This document shows, piece by piece, positions 1 to 7,284 of a stretch of 21,175 nucleotides of DNA. Source of the stretch: Bacteroidales bacterium UBA6244 (GTDB taxonomy: Bacteria; Bacteroidota; Bacteroidia; Bacteroidales; F082); assembly GCA_002440885.1 (NCBI GenBank), contig DJVY01000047.1:1-21175 (forward strand), in the 5' to 3' direction. The notes beneath the pieces were generated by a model. It had not been told where the DNA came from. It made no database searches and saw only the letters and a list, made by a program, of their open reading frames with translations. A program made the translations under genes and the position numbers. The first letter of the stretch is position 1. Each line of letters begins with the position of its first letter.

Positions 1-26
1 AAACACAAAACTTTTTACAGTCCCCC

Positions 27-1805
27 TCAGCGTTTTCTACGGTACTTATTCACTTCACCATCGGCGTTAACAACCAAGGTGTTATTATCAATAAAGGTAT
101 AGCTCATCGGAAAAGGCCCGTCCTCAGTTTGCACCATCAGCATATTTCCATCCACGACATAAGTAGATGTGTAGGAATCATCGTCAGCTGACTCATTAAT
201 TGTTACACTTTCATAGGTACAATTCGCTAAATCAAGTCCTGTATATTGGTACTCCTTATCAGCACCATCATAATAAAAAACAATATTGGAACCATCCAAT
301 GTGAGTGTCGCTTTAATGCTGACGCTCGCCCAGCCAATCAAATTTGAGCATTCGCCTAAATAATAGTATTGCCATTGTCCAACCGGTATTCCATCTACTT
401 CATAAGCTTCCCATACCCCCAGCAGTGGGTCAACATTCACTGTAAGCTTCGCCGATTGAGTTGTGGTCTGCTCACTAAATCCGTTAAAGTTGTAATCAAT
501 GTCAAAAGTAAAATCCTGATCTGTAATTTCATCAGTGGAAAAAGTTACCTTAAACTCACCATCCACCACTTCATAGGAAAATGACACCTTATTATTTGAA
601 ATATTGCCAATGGTTAAATAATTGGCATGAATGGCTTTGTAGGCATTCCTTACGGAAGTCAAATCTGAAATAATTTTGGGCTTTATTTGAAGCGTTTCGG
701 GCAAATATTCGTTTATCTGGTCAAAAAGACTTCTGAATACGCTCAGGTAAGAAACAAAGCTCTTAATACTGGTCATGTTTGATGACCCATATTGGGCATT
801 CAGGTTGTTGTACTTCCCGGAAACCGACAAAGTTTTCTTTTGCTTGTTGGTAAAAGTGAGGGCCGCTTTATTATCGATATTCAATTCTTCCACAATGGAT
901 TCGAATTCGGTGAGTTGATTGGTGGCGATGTTGTCGGCTTCCAAAGCGATCAGAAAATTCCCGATACCGATGCCTGCACCTATGGCAGCACCCAATCCAT
1001 TTCCGATAACCGGAAACCAGGAACCGGCAACTGCTCCGGCAGCCGTCCAAGCAATAATTTTTCGCGCCTGTGAAATCAGCAAAATCCGGGCCGCCACAAA
1101 GCGACTATACGCTGCGTTAAAATCCGATTCATTGTCGTAAATGCTCTTTGTTTGTCCGAGGACTTTTACAGCCGTAACATATTCATCCATAGCCTCATTT
1201 AGTGCCTCCACATCCGCCATGTTGGAAGCGATAAACTGAGCTGCTTCCAGTTTTTCAGCTTCGGTTGCCGTTTGTAATGCCACTTCCGCATCACCAAATA
1301 ACCGATTAATACGTTGAATATCTTCAGTATATAGTTGTTTTAGGTCTTCAGGAACCAATTCTTCAATCAAGGCAGAATTAGCGTTTGAACGCGCTTTTTG
1401 TTGCTGAATAAAGGCATCCACGTACTGCGCGGGATTGTCTACCTGTGGGACAGATAACATATTAAAGGACAATTGATAGGATAAGTTGTTGATATCAAAC
1501 TCCAGAAATGTTTCACCCACAGGCAACACAGGCGCAACAAACACCAATTTCTCATCGATGTTAAAAAGACGCACATCCACCCCCCCAATTCTGCCAGAAT
1601 ATTCAGAAGCACTGAGTATTACATTCTCATAAGTAATTTCCACCGATTCGAAGGGAGCAATGTCGTATTTGTTTGCGTTAAGTATAGCTTCATCTTCATC
1701 TCCTCCAAAAACATCCTCCACTGCGCTACATCCAGAAACCAATACCAAAGACAATAAAAATGCAAAAACAACAACCGATACCGGCCACAAAGTGAATTTT
1801 TTCAT
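27..1805 (-). CDS. Large lipoprotein with glycine-rich hydrophobic segment and C-terminal lipocalin-like domain
   Basis: I cannot name this 592-residue protein. The N-terminus is a type II signal peptide: a hydrophobic stretch at residues 8-23 and lipobox V-S-G-C with Cys26 as the lipidation site. The mature start is followed by an acidic cluster (residues 35-39, DEDEA), which could favour surface export in Bacteroidota, though it lies further from the Cys than usual. Residues about 45-118 look beta-rich and Ig-like. Residues 130-250 are helical and charged. Residues 250-290 are strikingly Gly/Ala/Ile-rich with GxxxG spacing, like a glycine zipper. Residues about 395-458 are again beta-rich, and 459-588 open with LLGVWEAYEVDG, typical of lipocalin-like domains. 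The gene appears monocistronic, behind its own promoter (1858-1865). The lipoprotein call is firm; function is unknown. No clear terminator is visible in the 26 bases beyond its stop. Confidence 0.8.
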   Translation of the reverse strand: MKKFTLWPVSVVVFAFLLSLVLVSGCSAVEDVFGGDEDEAILNANKYDIAPFESVEITYENVILSASEYSGRIGGVDVRLFNIDEKLVFVAPVLPVGETFLEFDINNLSYQLSFNMLSVPQVDNPAQYVDAFIQQQKARSNANSALIEELVPEDLKQLYTEDIQRINRLFGDAEVALQTATEAEKLEAAQFIASNMADVEALNEAMDEYVTAVKVLGQTKSIYDNESDFNAAYSRFVAARILLISQARKIIAWTAAGAVAGSWFPVIGNGLGAAIGAGIGIGNFLIALEADNIATNQLTEFESIVEELNIDNKAALTFTNKQKKTLSVSGKYNNLNAQYGSSNMTSIKSFVSYLSVFRSLFDQINEYLPETLQIKPKIISDLTSVRNAYKAIHANYLTIGNISNNKVSFSYEVVDGEFKVTFSTDEITDQDFTFDIDYNFNGFSEQTTTQSAKLTVNVDPLLGVWEAYEVDGIPVGQWQYYYLGECSNLIGWASVSIKATLTLDGSNIVFYYDGADKEYQYTGLDLANCTYESVTINESADDDSYTSTYVVDGNMLMVQTEDGPFPMSYTFIDNNTLVVNADGEVNKYRRKR

Positions 1806-1857
1806 TTCAAATTTTATTTATATTAATCTGTTTATTAGCTATATAATGAATTTTTTG

Positions 1858-1887
1858 CAAATTTATATAGAATTATTCTAAATAAAA
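1858..1887 (-). promoter_or_regulatory. Candidate promoter of the lipoprotein gene
   Basis: Read on the minus strand, 1865-1858 is TAAATTTG, an exact match to the Bacteroidota -7 consensus TAnnTTTG. A TTTT at 1887-1884 stands in for the TTTG -33 element at an 18-base spacing. The predicted transcript start is about 45-50 bases before the ATG at 1805. The region is very A/T-rich, so a chance match is possible. Confidence 0.5.
1862..1886. promoter_or_regulatory. Odd-length palindrome overlapping the lipoprotein promoter (possible operator)
   Basis: This 25-base element is an inverted repeat around a single central base (1874). The inner 13 bases, TAGAATTATTCTA, are a perfect dyad, and the outer arms TTTAT/ATAAA also match, leaving one mismatched pair (1867/1881). 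It covers the -7 to -33 spacer of the candidate promoter, where a repressor would act. The A/T richness lowers the significance. Confidence 0.4.
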
Positions 1888-1966
1888 GTTAGGTTTCTAT
1901 TAAGTTTGGTTGATATATATCATATTTCCTGTCTGTTATGTCAATAAAGACATCAAGACAAAAGCT

Positions 1967-1990
1967 GCTAAGACAAAATAGCTAAGACAA
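1967..1990. repeat. Short direct repeat GCTAAGACAA, two copies
   Basis: GCTAAGACAA occurs at 1967-1976 and again at 1981-1990 (period 14). The core AAGACA also occurs at 1947-1952 and 1955-1960. The cluster lies between the terminator of the exported-protein operon and the lipoprotein promoter. No function is evident. Confidence 0.45.
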
Positions 1991-2000
1991 TCTCCAAAGC

Positions 2001-2032
2001 AAAAAAAGCTGAGCAATAATGCATCAGCTTTT
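2001..2032 (-). terminator. Rho-independent terminator of the exported-protein operon
   Basis: On the minus strand AAAAGCTGA and TCAGCTTTT form a 9-base-pair stem (2024-2032 with 2004-2012) around an 11-base loop that can itself pair GCA/TGC. The stem runs into seven T residues (2007-2001). It lies 30 bases beyond the stop codon at 2063, as expected for the end of the operon. Confidence 0.75.
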
Positions 2033-2062
2033 TCATCGATATCCAATAAACAAATCGGTTGG

Positions 2063-3010
2063 CTAAAATTCTTCGAGTTTAAGTTCTGCTCCAATCGACT
2101 GCAAGTACTCAAATAGGAGTAAACTTTTCTTCATTCGCGCGATGGTATGGAATTCGGGCATTTGCTTGTAGTATTTCGCAGCCATGGGGTAATTACCAAC
2201 CAGCTCGTAGCAAACACCCAGGCAAAAGGCGGCCTCTTTGGAAGGCTCATTTTCGTAGATTCGCTTATACAGATTGCCCAAATCGGTGATTCGTCTACCT
2301 TTCAATAAATCTCCTGCACTTTTGAGCTCCTCTTTTAGTCCTTTGTCAGACACTTTTACTTTCTCCAACGAAAATTTAGCCGTTTCATAATCAGCAAATA
2401 AGTACAATTTCCTAAAGTCATATTCGAGAGCCTTCTGGCATTCAGTCAGAAGCTTTTCCATCGACTTAAGCTTTGTGTTTTTCTTTCTTTCCGATATTTC
2501 GTGAAAACGCAACGTATCTGAAACTAAAGTACCATCCGCGTATTTATATTGCAATATAACTTCAGCGCTTACCCGGTTTTTCGGACGAACTTCAAAATAG
2601 GGTATAGGGTTTGAAATAGCCGTGTTGGTTTCATAAAATCGAAAAACTTCCGCATCGCTTTCTTTTTCAATGTTATAGCTTCCGCTTACAACAACATCAG
2701 CCTTGTCAGGTGAAGTAGCTGGCCAAAACAAAGGCATTTGCGACCATGCGTTAACATTCCCGGCCTTTTCATTTCCGTCACCTGCCAGCGGAAGACAGGC
2801 TTTTTCGATAGATTTTTCCAAAAACGCATTGACATCTATCGGGTTTTCAGCACCCACATTTTTCAGGGGATGGACGAAAACCCCTCCCGCCTTGAGGTTA
2901 ATCTCCTTTTCGAGGAAAAAAGTGTAGAACACATCGCTTTGTCCCACTAAGGCATGGCCCATACATAACAAAAACAGAACGGCGACTATCTCTTTGGCTT
3001 TAAAATACAT
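2063..3010 (-). CDS. Exported protein of unknown function with C-terminal TPR-like helices
   Basis: This 315-residue protein is not recognised. A signal peptide is likely (residues 1-23, ending ALVGQ), with no lipobox, so it is probably periplasmic or outer-membrane-associated. Residues 105-170 are beta-rich, including QYKYADGTLVSDTLRFHEIS. A charged helical region follows (180-240), then a TPR-like pair near 258-285 (AAFCLGVCYELVGNYPMAAKYY). The stretch from about 138 to 285 parallels residues 156-330 of the 737-residue protein encoded upstream, in the order YKxxxGxxV strand, helix, TPR, which suggests a shared module. It is the last gene of a likely three-gene minus-strand operon: 23 bases separate it from the 177-residue gene, and a terminator follows. 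Export is likely; function is unknown. Confidence 0.75.
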   Translation of the reverse strand: MYFKAKEIVAVLFLLCMGHALVGQSDVFYTFFLEKEINLKAGGVFVHPLKNVGAENPIDVNAFLEKSIEKACLPLAGDGNEKAGNVNAWSQMPLFWPATSPDKADVVVSGSYNIEKESDAEVFRFYETNTAISNPIPYFEVRPKNRVSAEVILQYKYADGTLVSDTLRFHEISERKKNTKLKSMEKLLTECQKALEYDFRKLYLFADYETAKFSLEKVKVSDKGLKEELKSAGDLLKGRRITDLGNLYKRIYENEPSKEAAFCLGVCYELVGNYPMAAKYYKQMPEFHTIARMKKSLLLFEYLQSIGAELKLEEF

Positions 3011-3033
3011 AACAAATAATTTTTAAAATCAGA

Positions 3034-3567
3034 TTAGTAAACATAGATCAGCTTCCAACGTGAAGCCGCATTTCTGTCATCGACCATTGAAAAATCGCCT
3101 TGCTCGTCGATCTTCAAAAAACCGTGGTTCACCATGCTTTGAAACAAGACTTTGTCGTTGTCTACCAGAACATTCCACCAGGTTGAATTTTCCACTGTAA
3201 TAAACTTTGTCCGCGAAAAAAAGACATCCTTCTCATCGCAGTTATTCTCCAGCACCCAGTCGTATTGATCACCACCTGCGTCCTTCTTTAACTCATGTAC
3301 TACCAGGTAACGGCCGATGTTAGGTAAAACGAGGTTGGCCGGATTGTCAATGGTAAAATAGCACAAGGGCATTTCATCGTCCACCTTGTATTTAACAGGG
3401 GATTGCGCCATAACTAAGCCTGATTCTTCGTTCAATACGATGAAAGTTTTAATCTTCTTTTGAATTACCTGATCTCTTGAAGTAACCACTGACGACAACT
3501 GAGCTTCGGCTACCAACGAAATCATCAGCGAAAACAGCAAGACTATCAGCACTTTTGCTTTATTCAT
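3034..3567 (-). CDS. Small exported protein, possible beta-trefoil fold
   Basis: This 177-residue protein has a clear N-terminal signal peptide (hydrophobic 5-19, cleavage probably after AEA at 20-22). The mature part is beta-rich, with recurring aromatic and turn motifs: GRYLVV near 85-90, WWNVLVDN near 130-137, GFLKIDEQGDF near 149-159, and a closing SRWKLIYVY. Patterns of the type GFLKxDxxGDF and xxWKLI recall beta-trefoil (ricin- or fascin-like) repeats, but this is an inference from sequence texture and I see no full set of QxW motifs. It is the middle gene of a likely operon, 86 bases from the 737-residue gene and 23 from the 315-residue gene. The binding partner is unknown. Confidence 0.7.
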   Translation of the reverse strand: MNKAKVLIVLLFSLMISLVAEAQLSSVVTSRDQVIQKKIKTFIVLNEESGLVMAQSPVKYKVDDEMPLCYFTIDNPANLVLPNIGRYLVVHELKKDAGGDQYDWVLENNCDEKDVFFSRTKFITVENSTWWNVLVDNDKVLFQSMVNHGFLKIDEQGDFSMVDDRNAASRWKLIYVY

Positions 3568-3599
3568 AAATTTTACGATTTACAGATAATAAGACGTGA

Positions 3600-3637
3600 A
3601 AATGGCATGCACACTTATGACCGAGCACATGCCATTT
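3600..3637 (-). promoter_or_regulatory. Intercistronic hairpin between the first two genes of the exported-protein operon
   Basis: AAATGGCATG (3600-3609) and CATGCCATTT (3628-3637) form a perfect 10-base-pair stem with an 18-base loop. On the minus strand the stem ends in only four T residues before C, so it is at best a weak terminator. It may lower expression of the two downstream genes or mark an mRNA processing or protection point. Confidence 0.55.
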
Positions 3638-3653
3638 CATTCGTGTCAATAAA

Positions 3654-5867
3654 CTAATATTTAAAAGTACGTTTGGCCGTGTAAGGACCGATTTTCATTT
3701 CAGTCCAGTTGCCCTGCTCATCATAGGTAAATACACCTTCCCATATCTGGGTTGCCCCTAAGTCGAAGGTATCGCTACTGACTTTTGCACGGGGAACTCC
3801 TCCCTGGGCATAACTTTCGGTAAACCACTCCTTGATGTTCATCTTCTGCTGAACACTAACTTTTCCTTTCATCTCGAAGGTGTACTGTATTTTTACAGGA
3901 TTACCATGTTCATCTGATTCAAGCACAGTAATATCGCGTAACATACGGGTAGCCGAAATATTTTGTACTTTTCCACCAACTTGTGACCAGCTGCTTCCGA
4001 AATCAGTTGTCACATCACCTTCCCAAGCCCATTTTTCGAACATCCCGTTTTCGTTGATCAGGGCTTCGGTTGAAAAGTTTGATCGCGTGTCGGTTCTTTT
4101 CGGGTCAATCCCATTGCTCGCCAGAATGTCTTTAAAAATGGCGTTGGCTTTAAAATAACCGGAACTTCCGACAAAGAAAATTCTACCTTCCAAATCGACT
4201 TTTAACTGAACTGTTTCGCCGGATTTTTTATCACCGAAAAAGCCTATTCCCCGGGTAATATTCTTAGCCACACCCTTAGTCATCTCACCAAGAGGTTCTT
4301 CTATTTGCCTTAAAGTACCGCGACGTGTGTCGTTTCCGCCAGCAAACACATTCCTGTCATTGGGCGTTGACATCATGATGTAACGACCATTGTCTTCATT
4401 AAAAATGGGCTGCAACTCACGGGTAACAATCTTCTCCTTACTCCCATCATCCAGCAAGGCCACCTGATCAGCTTCCAACTCTTTAATTCTGCGGTTTTTA
4501 TCAAACTTTACCCGATACTCAACTGGCTCAACGCCATCCTTGGAAAGCTCACCTGTCATTGATTTAGGCTGACCGGCAAAATCGTTTAAAGGTAAAAATT
4601 GAAATGGGTAATCAATTTCGAAAAGCTGACACATGATATCGTTAACAGCGTAAAAATCAACAAAACGCTTCAAATCACGATTGATTGTAACGAAGAGTTT
4701 TTCGTATCTTTTCACACCGGCAGCATAGTATTCCACAAAGTTGGCAATGTTGCGGTAGTTATCGAATTTTTTAAAATCCTTCATGCCAATTACCAAACCC
4801 TTTCGGTCTTCTTTGGGCAATTTTCCTTGCATCAATAAGTTCCATTTGGCCATTTCATCAATTGTTTCAGCAATGGCTTCACCGTATTTCTTGTAGGCTT
4901 CTTTGGCCTTATCGGGTTGCTCAAGCCAGGCATAACACACGGAAAGGTTGTGGTAAGCCACCCACAGACTTTTCTCGGTACAGTTGGGAAGTCCGGCTTC
5001 GATGATGTCGACAAACTCCTGAACCTGTGCTTTTTCAACCTTGTTAAGCAATAGTCCTTTCTTATTTTCAAAAATGGCCAGTGTTGGTTCAATCAACTTT
5101 TTCGATTCCTTGATTTCCTTGATCACACCCAATTTGATAGGCGCACTAAATTCGCCGAATCCAAATTGTCCAAAAACATCTTCACGCACTTTATTGAATG
5201 CCACGTTAATACCCACTTCTTCTTCGGTACTCAGGCCTTCTTCCACTGTAACAGAACCAATACCTCCGGCTTGCTGCGGCTGCTTGTAATGTGGCCATTT
5301 CTTTTCACCCTGCAACACTCCGAAATCTTTTTCTGCTACTACTTCGCCGCGGGGTGTAGTTACTTTATAACGACAGTTGATATAGTACGGCACATCGTAA
5401 TAACCCTCTTTATCAGCGGTAATAGGAGTTGTAGCACTTAGTGCACTAGGATTTGGTTCATTCAATATAAAAATCTCCACAATGATGGGGCGATCAATTT
5501 CGGGCGTGGCAATGATGTAGTCCGGAATAAGTTTCCAGCGATCGAAACGGCCTTCCTTATCTTTTAAAGCATCAATAGCTTTCGAAGTAGCAGCAGCCAT
5601 ATCCATTGCTGAATTAGCGGTATTGGCCACAGCCGTCCCCAGTGCACCGAATTTCGAGCCCAAGGCACTGTTTTCTTCCTTTTGAGCTTCTCTTTTGGCA
5701 TCGGCCAGTACCTGGTCGAACGACATATATACGTCGCATGCAGCAAATTTTACCCCTTGCGAAGGAGCTTGAAAATAGGAAATTGACTCAGGCCCTTTAA
5801 TGGATTGACTGCTTAGGTTAAATACCATAAGTGTGGCCAGAATAAGAAATAGCAACTTTTTTTTCAT
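3654..5867 (-). CDS. Large exported protein of unknown function with TPR-like region and YD/RHS-like C-terminus
   Basis: This 737-residue protein is not recognised as a named family. A signal peptide covers residues 1-20 (ending NLSSQ), with no lipobox. Residues 65-101 form an Ala/Gly-rich low-complexity helix. Residues 156-190 are a beta segment (CRYKVTTPRGEVV). Residues 220-255 are amphipathic, and 300-330 look like a TPR pair (NLSVCYAWLEQPDKAKEAYKK). After a long central region, the C-terminal half is beta-rich and contains DEHGNPVKIQY (652-661) and a closing YDEQGNWTEMKIG (715-727), resembling the YD/RHS-like DxxGNWxxxx units seen in many Bacteroidota exported proteins. It is the first gene of the operon. 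The segment at 156-330 parallels the downstream 315-residue protein. Envelope or extracellular location is likely; function is unknown. Confidence 0.75.
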   Translation of the reverse strand: MKKKLLFLILATLMVFNLSSQSIKGPESISYFQAPSQGVKFAACDVYMSFDQVLADAKREAQKEENSALGSKFGALGTAVANTANSAMDMAAATSKAIDALKDKEGRFDRWKLIPDYIIATPEIDRPIIVEIFILNEPNPSALSATTPITADKEGYYDVPYYINCRYKVTTPRGEVVAEKDFGVLQGEKKWPHYKQPQQAGGIGSVTVEEGLSTEEEVGINVAFNKVREDVFGQFGFGEFSAPIKLGVIKEIKESKKLIEPTLAIFENKKGLLLNKVEKAQVQEFVDIIEAGLPNCTEKSLWVAYHNLSVCYAWLEQPDKAKEAYKKYGEAIAETIDEMAKWNLLMQGKLPKEDRKGLVIGMKDFKKFDNYRNIANFVEYYAAGVKRYEKLFVTINRDLKRFVDFYAVNDIMCQLFEIDYPFQFLPLNDFAGQPKSMTGELSKDGVEPVEYRVKFDKNRRIKELEADQVALLDDGSKEKIVTRELQPIFNEDNGRYIMMSTPNDRNVFAGGNDTRRGTLRQIEEPLGEMTKGVAKNITRGIGFFGDKKSGETVQLKVDLEGRIFFVGSSGYFKANAIFKDILASNGIDPKRTDTRSNFSTEALINENGMFEKWAWEGDVTTDFGSSWSQVGGKVQNISATRMLRDITVLESDEHGNPVKIQYTFEMKGKVSVQQKMNIKEWFTESYAQGGVPRAKVSSDTFDLGATQIWEGVFTYDEQGNWTEMKIGPYTAKRTFKY

Positions 5868-5916
5868 TGGTTTTGTATTTGATAATTAATGTTTTAACAA
5901 GTTAATCCCTGTTTTT

Positions 5917-5950
5917 CAATTGTAATGGGTAGTGAATGTTTTTTATCAAA
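5917..5950 (-). promoter_or_regulatory. Weak candidate promoter of the exported-protein operon
   Basis: On the minus strand TTTG (5950-5947) is followed after 22 bases by TACAATTG (5924-5917), one mismatch from TAnnTTTG. It lies 50 bases upstream of the ATG at 5867. Spacing and match are only fair. Confidence 0.3.
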
Positions 5951-6022
5951 AACAAAGGAAGTAAACTATAGTCGGGAGAGAAATGTGGAAGCCTTGAAAA
6001 CGGGAATTCTATTTTACTATTG

Positions 6023-6050
6023 AAAAATGGCCGCCTTCTCAGGCGGCCAT
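6023..6050 (-). terminator. Rho-independent terminator after the DHODH-like gene
   Basis: ATGGCCGCC (6027-6035) and GGCGGCCAT (6042-6050) form a perfect 9-base-pair, G/C-rich stem with a 6-base loop. On the minus strand the stem runs into five T residues (6027-6023). It begins 16 bases beyond the stop codon at 6067. The other strand lacks a good T run, so it acts mainly on the minus strand. Confidence 0.8.
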
Positions 6051-6066
6051 TCTCAATAGAAATCAA

Positions 6067-7077
6067 TTATATCGGGAAATTCTTGAAAATCTGTTTTGAT
6101 TTCATCAGGATATCAACATATTGTGCTCTTCTGTAGGCAAACGGATCGTTGATATTTTTGCGGCTTAACTTGCCTCTGAATTCACTAAGGTTGTTGTACT
6201 GTTTGTTGGCCATCCAAATCTCCATCTGTTCGAGCATACGGGTAATCTGAGCTGGACCATGTTTGTATAAGGTGCTAACCACCTGAACAACATCTGCTCC
6301 GGCCAAAATCATCTTTATCACATCTTCACCGGTAAAAATCCCACGGTTGGCACACAAATCAGCTTTCACCTCATTGTACATAATTCCAATGTAACGCAAT
6401 GGAAGTCTTGACTCGTGCTCTGTGCTCAGGTTATAAGGGAAGTGCATTTCCTCCAGCTCAATGTTGATGTCGGGTTGAAAAAGTTTGTTAAAAAGCACAA
6501 AACCATCGGCACCTTTTTTGTCCATTTCGTTAATGGTATACATGGGGTTGGTATAAAACGGACTGAGTTTAACGCTTACCGGGATTTTAACTGCAGCCTT
6601 AACACCCTCAATGGTATCGAGTTCTTCGTTCAAAATGGAACGTCCTTCCATATCGAAATCACGTGGATTATTGTAAAAGTTCAGTTCTAATGCATCAGCT
6701 CCGGCTTCTTCTAGTTTTTTTGCATATTCGTACCAGGTATCGTCATAAATGCAATTTAAGCTGGCAATCAGAGGAATGCTGAGGCTTTTTCTGGCCTCTT
6801 TAAAATGCATTAAAAATTCCTCAGGCCCGGCTTCGTACATGTCGGCAGGAAACAGGCTCGTCATTTCAGCATTTCTATCGTCGTAATCTGTTAAACCTCT
6901 GTCAAGTTCCAGGTTTTCCAGATGAATCTGCTCTTCGAAAAGAGATTTATAAACAACGGCAGCTGCGCCGGCTTTTTCCAGTTTTGACAGAATAGAAAGG
7001 TCGGTAACAAGGTTACTTGCTCCAACGATAATCGGATTTTTGAGTTTTAGCCCTAAATAGGTAGTTGAAAGATCCAT
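6067..7077 (-). CDS. Dihydroorotate dehydrogenase-like flavoprotein without the catalytic cysteine
   Basis: This 336-residue protein has the FMN-binding TIM-barrel of the dihydroorotate dehydrogenase (PyrD) family. VVYKS (41-45, Lys44) matches the N-terminal FMN-site lysine region. PVSVKLSPF (166-174, Lys170) matches the VKLPP segment. RGIFTGEDVIKMILAGADVVQVVSTLYKHGP (245-275) matches the FMN-phosphate loop and the final barrel strand. In class 1 enzymes the catalytic base is the Cys of ELNLSCPN; here the equivalent reads ELNFYNNP (131-138), so Asn136 takes its place. It is therefore unlikely to be the PyrD of pyrimidine synthesis. It is divergently oriented to nifJ, 207 bases away, a neighbourhood I recall as common in Bacteroidota. 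A redox role linked to pyruvate oxidation is inference only. Confidence 0.85.
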   Translation of the reverse strand: MDLSTTYLGLKLKNPIIVGASNLVTDLSILSKLEKAGAAAVVYKSLFEEQIHLENLELDRGLTDYDDRNAEMTSLFPADMYEAGPEEFLMHFKEARKSLSIPLIASLNCIYDDTWYEYAKKLEEAGADALELNFYNNPRDFDMEGRSILNEELDTIEGVKAAVKIPVSVKLSPFYTNPMYTINEMDKKGADGFVLFNKLFQPDINIELEEMHFPYNLSTEHESRLPLRYIGIMYNEVKADLCANRGIFTGEDVIKMILAGADVVQVVSTLYKHGPAQITRMLEQMEIWMANKQYNNLSEFRGKLSRKNINDPFAYRRAQYVDILMKSKQIFKNFPI

Positions 7078-7226
7078 ATCTTATAATTTTAGCGTGTCTT
7101 TTGATGGGGTAAAATTACAGTTTTTTAGTTTTACAACGTATGCAGCAGTAATCTATATTCATTTTAAATAGGCGTTCATGGTCAACTATTTGGTGTTAAA
7201 ACAGAACAGACAACAATCGAATTGAG

Positions 7227-7244
7227 TAATTTCGCACAAAATTA
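7227..7244. promoter_or_regulatory. Palindrome with two opposed -7-like elements between the DHODH-like gene and nifJ
   Basis: TAATTTCGCACAAAATTA carries TAATTT half-sites in inverted orientation, six bases apart. Read on the minus strand (7244-7237) it gives TAATTTTG, an exact TAnnTTTG. Read on the plus strand (7227-7234) it gives TAATTTCG, one mismatch. It could be overlapping divergent promoters or a regulator site shared by both genes. No good -33 element is visible on either side, so the promoter role is uncertain. Confidence 0.4.
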
Positions 7245-7284
7245 AAAATCGACTATCAACTCGTTTTTTCTAATATAAGATGCA

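Noticed and set aside
1911..1922. Palindrome TGATATATATCA as an operator
   Set aside because: It is perfect but made almost only of TA steps in a very A/T-rich spacer, lies further from the promoter, and is likely by chance.
6067..7077. Calling this gene pyrD
   Set aside because: The family fold is right, but the catalytic Cys segment is replaced by ELNFYNNP, so the pyrimidine-pathway name would be misleading.
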